Source: Roseinatronobacter monicus
Lineage (GTDB): Bacteria > Pseudomonadota > Alphaproteobacteria > Rhodobacterales > Rhodobacteraceae
Assembly (NCBI RefSeq): GCF_006716865.1
Contig: NZ_VFPT01000001.1
Location: 454,001-518,000, forward strand
Length of the DNA: 64,000 nucleotides
Direction of reading: 5' to 3'
Shown here: positions 62,043 to 64,000 of the stretch, piece after piece
How the letters are laid out: the number at the start of each line of letters is the position of its first letter
How positions within the stretch are numbered: position 1 is the first letter of the stretch
Translations under genes and position numbers: made by a program
Notes under the pieces: model-generated
What the model was told of the DNA's origin: nothing
Database searches by the model: none
The model's input: the letters and a program-made list of their open reading frames with translations, nothing else

Positions 62043-64000
62043 TTAGCTACACCCGCTCGTGCCGCCGCATGTGTTGCACTTCATGCAGGTGCCGTTGCGC
62101 ACCAGCGTGTAGTTGCCGCATTCGCCGCACGGATCGCCCTCATAGCCCTGCATCTTGGCTTTGGAGCGGGCATCCAGCGGGGCGACTGTCAGGGTTTCCA
62201 CCTCACGCGTCTCGTAAGAGAGCGCGGCGCTGCCTTCGGTCGAGTAGCTGGTCGCGGACTGCCCGCCCTGCAACACATGCAGTTCCTGTGGCATGCGCTT
62301 GCGCAGATAGCCGGTCGAGCTGATCTGGCGCAGCACTTCAAGCGAGCGGGACGCAGCCCCGTCGGACAGTTCCGAGATATTCGCCTGCCCCTCATTCTCG
62401 CCTGCGCCCAGATCGTCAAACGCGGTGCCCGAAGGTTTCACATGCGCCAGATCGGTGCGGTCCAGATAGCTGACCGCCAGTTCGCGGAAGATGTAGTCGA
62501 GGATCGAGGTCGCGTTTTTGATGCTGTCATTGCCCTGCACCATGCCCGCCGGTTCAAAGCGGGTGAAGGTGAAGGCGTCGACAAACTCTTCCAGCGGCAC
62601 GCCATATTGCAGACCAACCGACACGGCGATGGCGAAATTGTTCATCATCGCGCGGAAGCCCGCACCTTCCTTGTGCATGTCGATGAAGATTTCACCCAGC
62701 TTGCCGCTGCCATATTCGCCGGTGCGCAAATACACCTTATGCCCGCCGACGATGGCTTTCTGCGTGTAGCCCTTGCGCCGCTCTGGCAGTTTCTCGCGGT
62801 GACGGCGGATCACTTCCTTGACGATGATCTTCTCGACGATCTTTTCGGCCAGAACCTGCGCCTTTTCCTGCTGGCTGCCGGATTCAAGGATTTCTTCGGC
62901 TTCCTCATCATCCTCGATCAGGGCTGCGGCCAAGGGCTGCGACAGTTTCGAGCCGTCACGATACAGCGCATTGGCCTTGATCCCCAGCGACCATGACAAC
63001 TCATATGCCGCCAGTGTTTCCTCGATGGAGGCCGAGTTGGGCATGTTGATCGTCTTGGAAATTGCGCCCGAGATGAAGCTTTGCGCCGCTGCCATCATGT
63101 AGATATGGGCATTGACGGACAGATAGCGCTTGCCGGTCTTGCCGCAGGGATTGGCGCAATCGAAGATGCTGTAATGCTCTTGCTTCAGATGCGGCGCGCC
63201 TTCCAGTGTCATGGTGCCGCAGACATGGTCATTGGCCGCCTCGATTTGTGCGCGGGTGAAGCCCAGATGCCGCAGCAGATCGAATCCGGGGTTGTTCAAC
63301 TCGGAGGCCGGAATGCCCAGTGTCTCGCGGCAGAACGCCTCGCCCAAGGTCCATTGATTGAACACGAAACGGATATCGAAGGCGGATGGCAACGCGGCCT
63401 CGATCTTCTTGATTTCCGCTTCGCCAAAACCGTGGCCCAGCAGGCTGGTGTGGTTGATGCCGGGGGCCTGACCCAAGCTGCCATGCCCGACCGCATAGGC
63501 GATGATCTCGTTGATCTCAGACTCTCGGTAACCTTTCTTGCGCAGCGACGCGGGCACGGACTGGTTGATGATCTTGAAATACCCGCCACCGGCGAGCTTT
63601 TTGAATTTCACCAGCGCGAAATCAGGCTCGATGCCTGTGGTGTCGCAATCCATCACCAGCCCGATCGTGCCGGTGGGCGCGATGACTGTGGATTGTGCGT
63701 TGCGGTAGCCGTGCTTTTCGCCAAGGGTCAGCGCCTCGTCCCATGCGGCGCGGGCCAGCTCGACCAGGCGCGCTTCGGGGCAGTTGGCGGCATCCAGCGC
63801 CAAGGGGGCGATATTCACACCCTCATAGCTGTTATCGGCATAGGCGGCGCGGCGGTGGTTGCGAATGACCCGCAACATGTGGTCGGCATTCTTCTTGTAG
63901 CCAGGGAAAGCACCCAGTTCGGCGGCCATTTCCGCAGATGTCGCATAGGCCACGCCTGTCATCAGCGCGGTTAGTGCGCCACACAGCGCGCGGCCCTCGT
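62043..64000 (-). CDS. nrdJ: Vitamin B12-dependent ribonucleotide reductase, C-terminal part (runs off the window)
   Basis: Class II enzyme that reduces ribonucleotides to deoxyribonucleotides with adenosylcobalamin, oxygen-independent. About 650 C-terminal codons are present; the frame stays open past the ATG at 63962 to the window end ([15 protein letters not shown]), so the start lies outside. Recognisable: [28 protein letters not shown] (finger-loop region), [22 protein letters not shown] and the tail Cys cluster ([21 protein letters not shown] then [10 protein letters not shown]), which relays electrons or binds zinc. Near the end the Glu-rich stretch [21 protein letters not shown] is a usual linker. 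The 3' end is duplicated 475 bases downstream. Confidence 0.95.
   Translation of the reverse strand, partial: EGRALCGALTALMTGVAYATSAEMAAELGAFPGYKKNADHMLRVIRNHRRAAYADNSYEGVNIAPLALDAANCPEARLVELARAAWDEALTLGEKHGYRNAQSTVIAPTGTIGLVMDCDTTGIEPDFALVKFKKLAGGGYFKIINQSVPASLRKKGYRESEINEIIAYAVGHGSLGQAPGINHTSLLGHGFGEAEIKKIEAALPSAFDIRFVFNQWTLGEAFCRETLGIPASELNNPGFDLLRHLGFTRAQIEAANDHVCGTMTLEGAPHLKQEHYSIFDCANPCGKTGKRYLSVNAHIYMMAAAQSFISGAISKTINMPNSASIEETLAAYELSWSLGIKANALYRDGSKLSQPLAAALIEDDEEAEEILESGSQQEKAQVLAEKIVEKIIVKEVIRRHREKLPERRKGYTQKAIVGGHKVYLRTGEYGSGKLGEIFIDMHKEGAGFRAMMNNFAIAVSVGLQYGVPLEEFVDAFTFTRFEPAGMVQGNDSIKNATSILDYIFRELAVSYLDRTDLAHVKPSGTAFDDLGAGENEGQANISELSDGAASRSLEVLRQISSTGYLRKRMPQELHVLQGGQSATSYSTEGSAALSYETREVETLTVAPLDARSKAKMQGYEGDPCGECGNYTLVRNGTCMKCNTCGGTSGCS

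Noticed and set aside
61851..62996. 381-codon plus-strand frame overlapping the nrdJ end and the insert
   Set aside because: Antisense to nrdJ; it also runs through the inserted segment, so it cannot be an old gene.
1..64000. tRNA, rRNA, CRISPR arrays, transposases, integrases, toxin-antitoxin pairs
   Set aside because: I looked through the gaps and gene products and found none that I could support; the gaps are short and mostly explained by hairpins or repeats.

Overview
The window is a 64-kb piece of a GC-rich alphaproteobacterial chromosome. It is most like Rhodobacterales (Rhodobacteraceae, Roseobacter-type). The signs are a B12-dependent ribonucleotide reductase, a DMSP-demethylase-type gene with acyl-CoA ligase and hydratase partners, BCCT and urea ABC uptake, many 4- or 8-base start/stop overlaps, and a hairpin repeat with a CCGGGGGTGA...GGGGGC...GCCCCC layout. 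Species cannot be fixed from the sequence. I see no tRNA, rRNA, CRISPR array, transposase, integrase or replication origin.

Layout. (1) 1-9.5 kb: xylose operon xylFHG-B-A on the minus strand with a divergent ROK regulator. An operator-like palindrome overlaps the xylF -35 box. A secreted VCBS/ASPIC protein is coupled to the regulator. Two inverted copies of a ~173-bp repeat flank the block. (2) 9.5-15.5 kb: urea ABC transporter urtABCDE (minus). (3) 15.7-18.4 kb: Stealth-family sugar phosphotransferase and a di-heme cytochrome c peroxidase. (4) 18.6-25.3 kb: peptide-type ABC operon ending in a fumarylacetoacetate-hydrolase-family gene (minus). (5) 25.7-33.2 kb: beta-oxidation operon fadE, thiolase, fadB/J, acetyl-CoA hydrolase/transferase. 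(6) 33.3-44.7 kb: M20 amidohydrolase, cobalt-type nitrile hydratase with activator, then a tightly overlapped set (Ldh-family dehydrogenase, aldehyde dehydrogenase, M19 dipeptidase, 557-aa unknown, DUF3726), then a BCCT transporter and a universal stress protein. (7) 44.9-53.1 kb: nonulosonic (sialic/legionaminic-type) acid locus with neuB, neuC, neuA, three glycosyltransferase-like genes and two tandem GT30 (WaaA-like) genes. (8) 53.3-58.0 kb: dmdA-type demethylase, OsmC, enoyl-CoA hydratase and acyl-CoA ligase, with an Lrp/AsnC regulator upstream. (9) 58.2-61.5 kb: tungstate/molybdate-type ABC transporter with a divergent HTH regulator. (10) 61.5-64 kb: the 3' part of nrdJ, which runs off the window. 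Behind it lie a lower-GC 112-codon gene and a second, diverged copy of the nrdJ tail.

How it fits together. Most of the window is nutrient capture and catabolism (xylose, urea, peptides, fatty acids, nitriles or amides, probably betaines and DMSP) beside a surface-polysaccharide island. A repeated regulatory design is visible: the xyl, urt and opp substrate-binding-protein genes are each followed by a perfect intercistronic hairpin, and a fourth hairpin ends tupA. The three points most worth following are the insertion-like structure at the 3' end of nrdJ, the two GT30 genes inside a CMP-nonulosonate locus that shows no recognisable sialyltransferase, and the uncharacterised operon at 36.3-42.1 kb.
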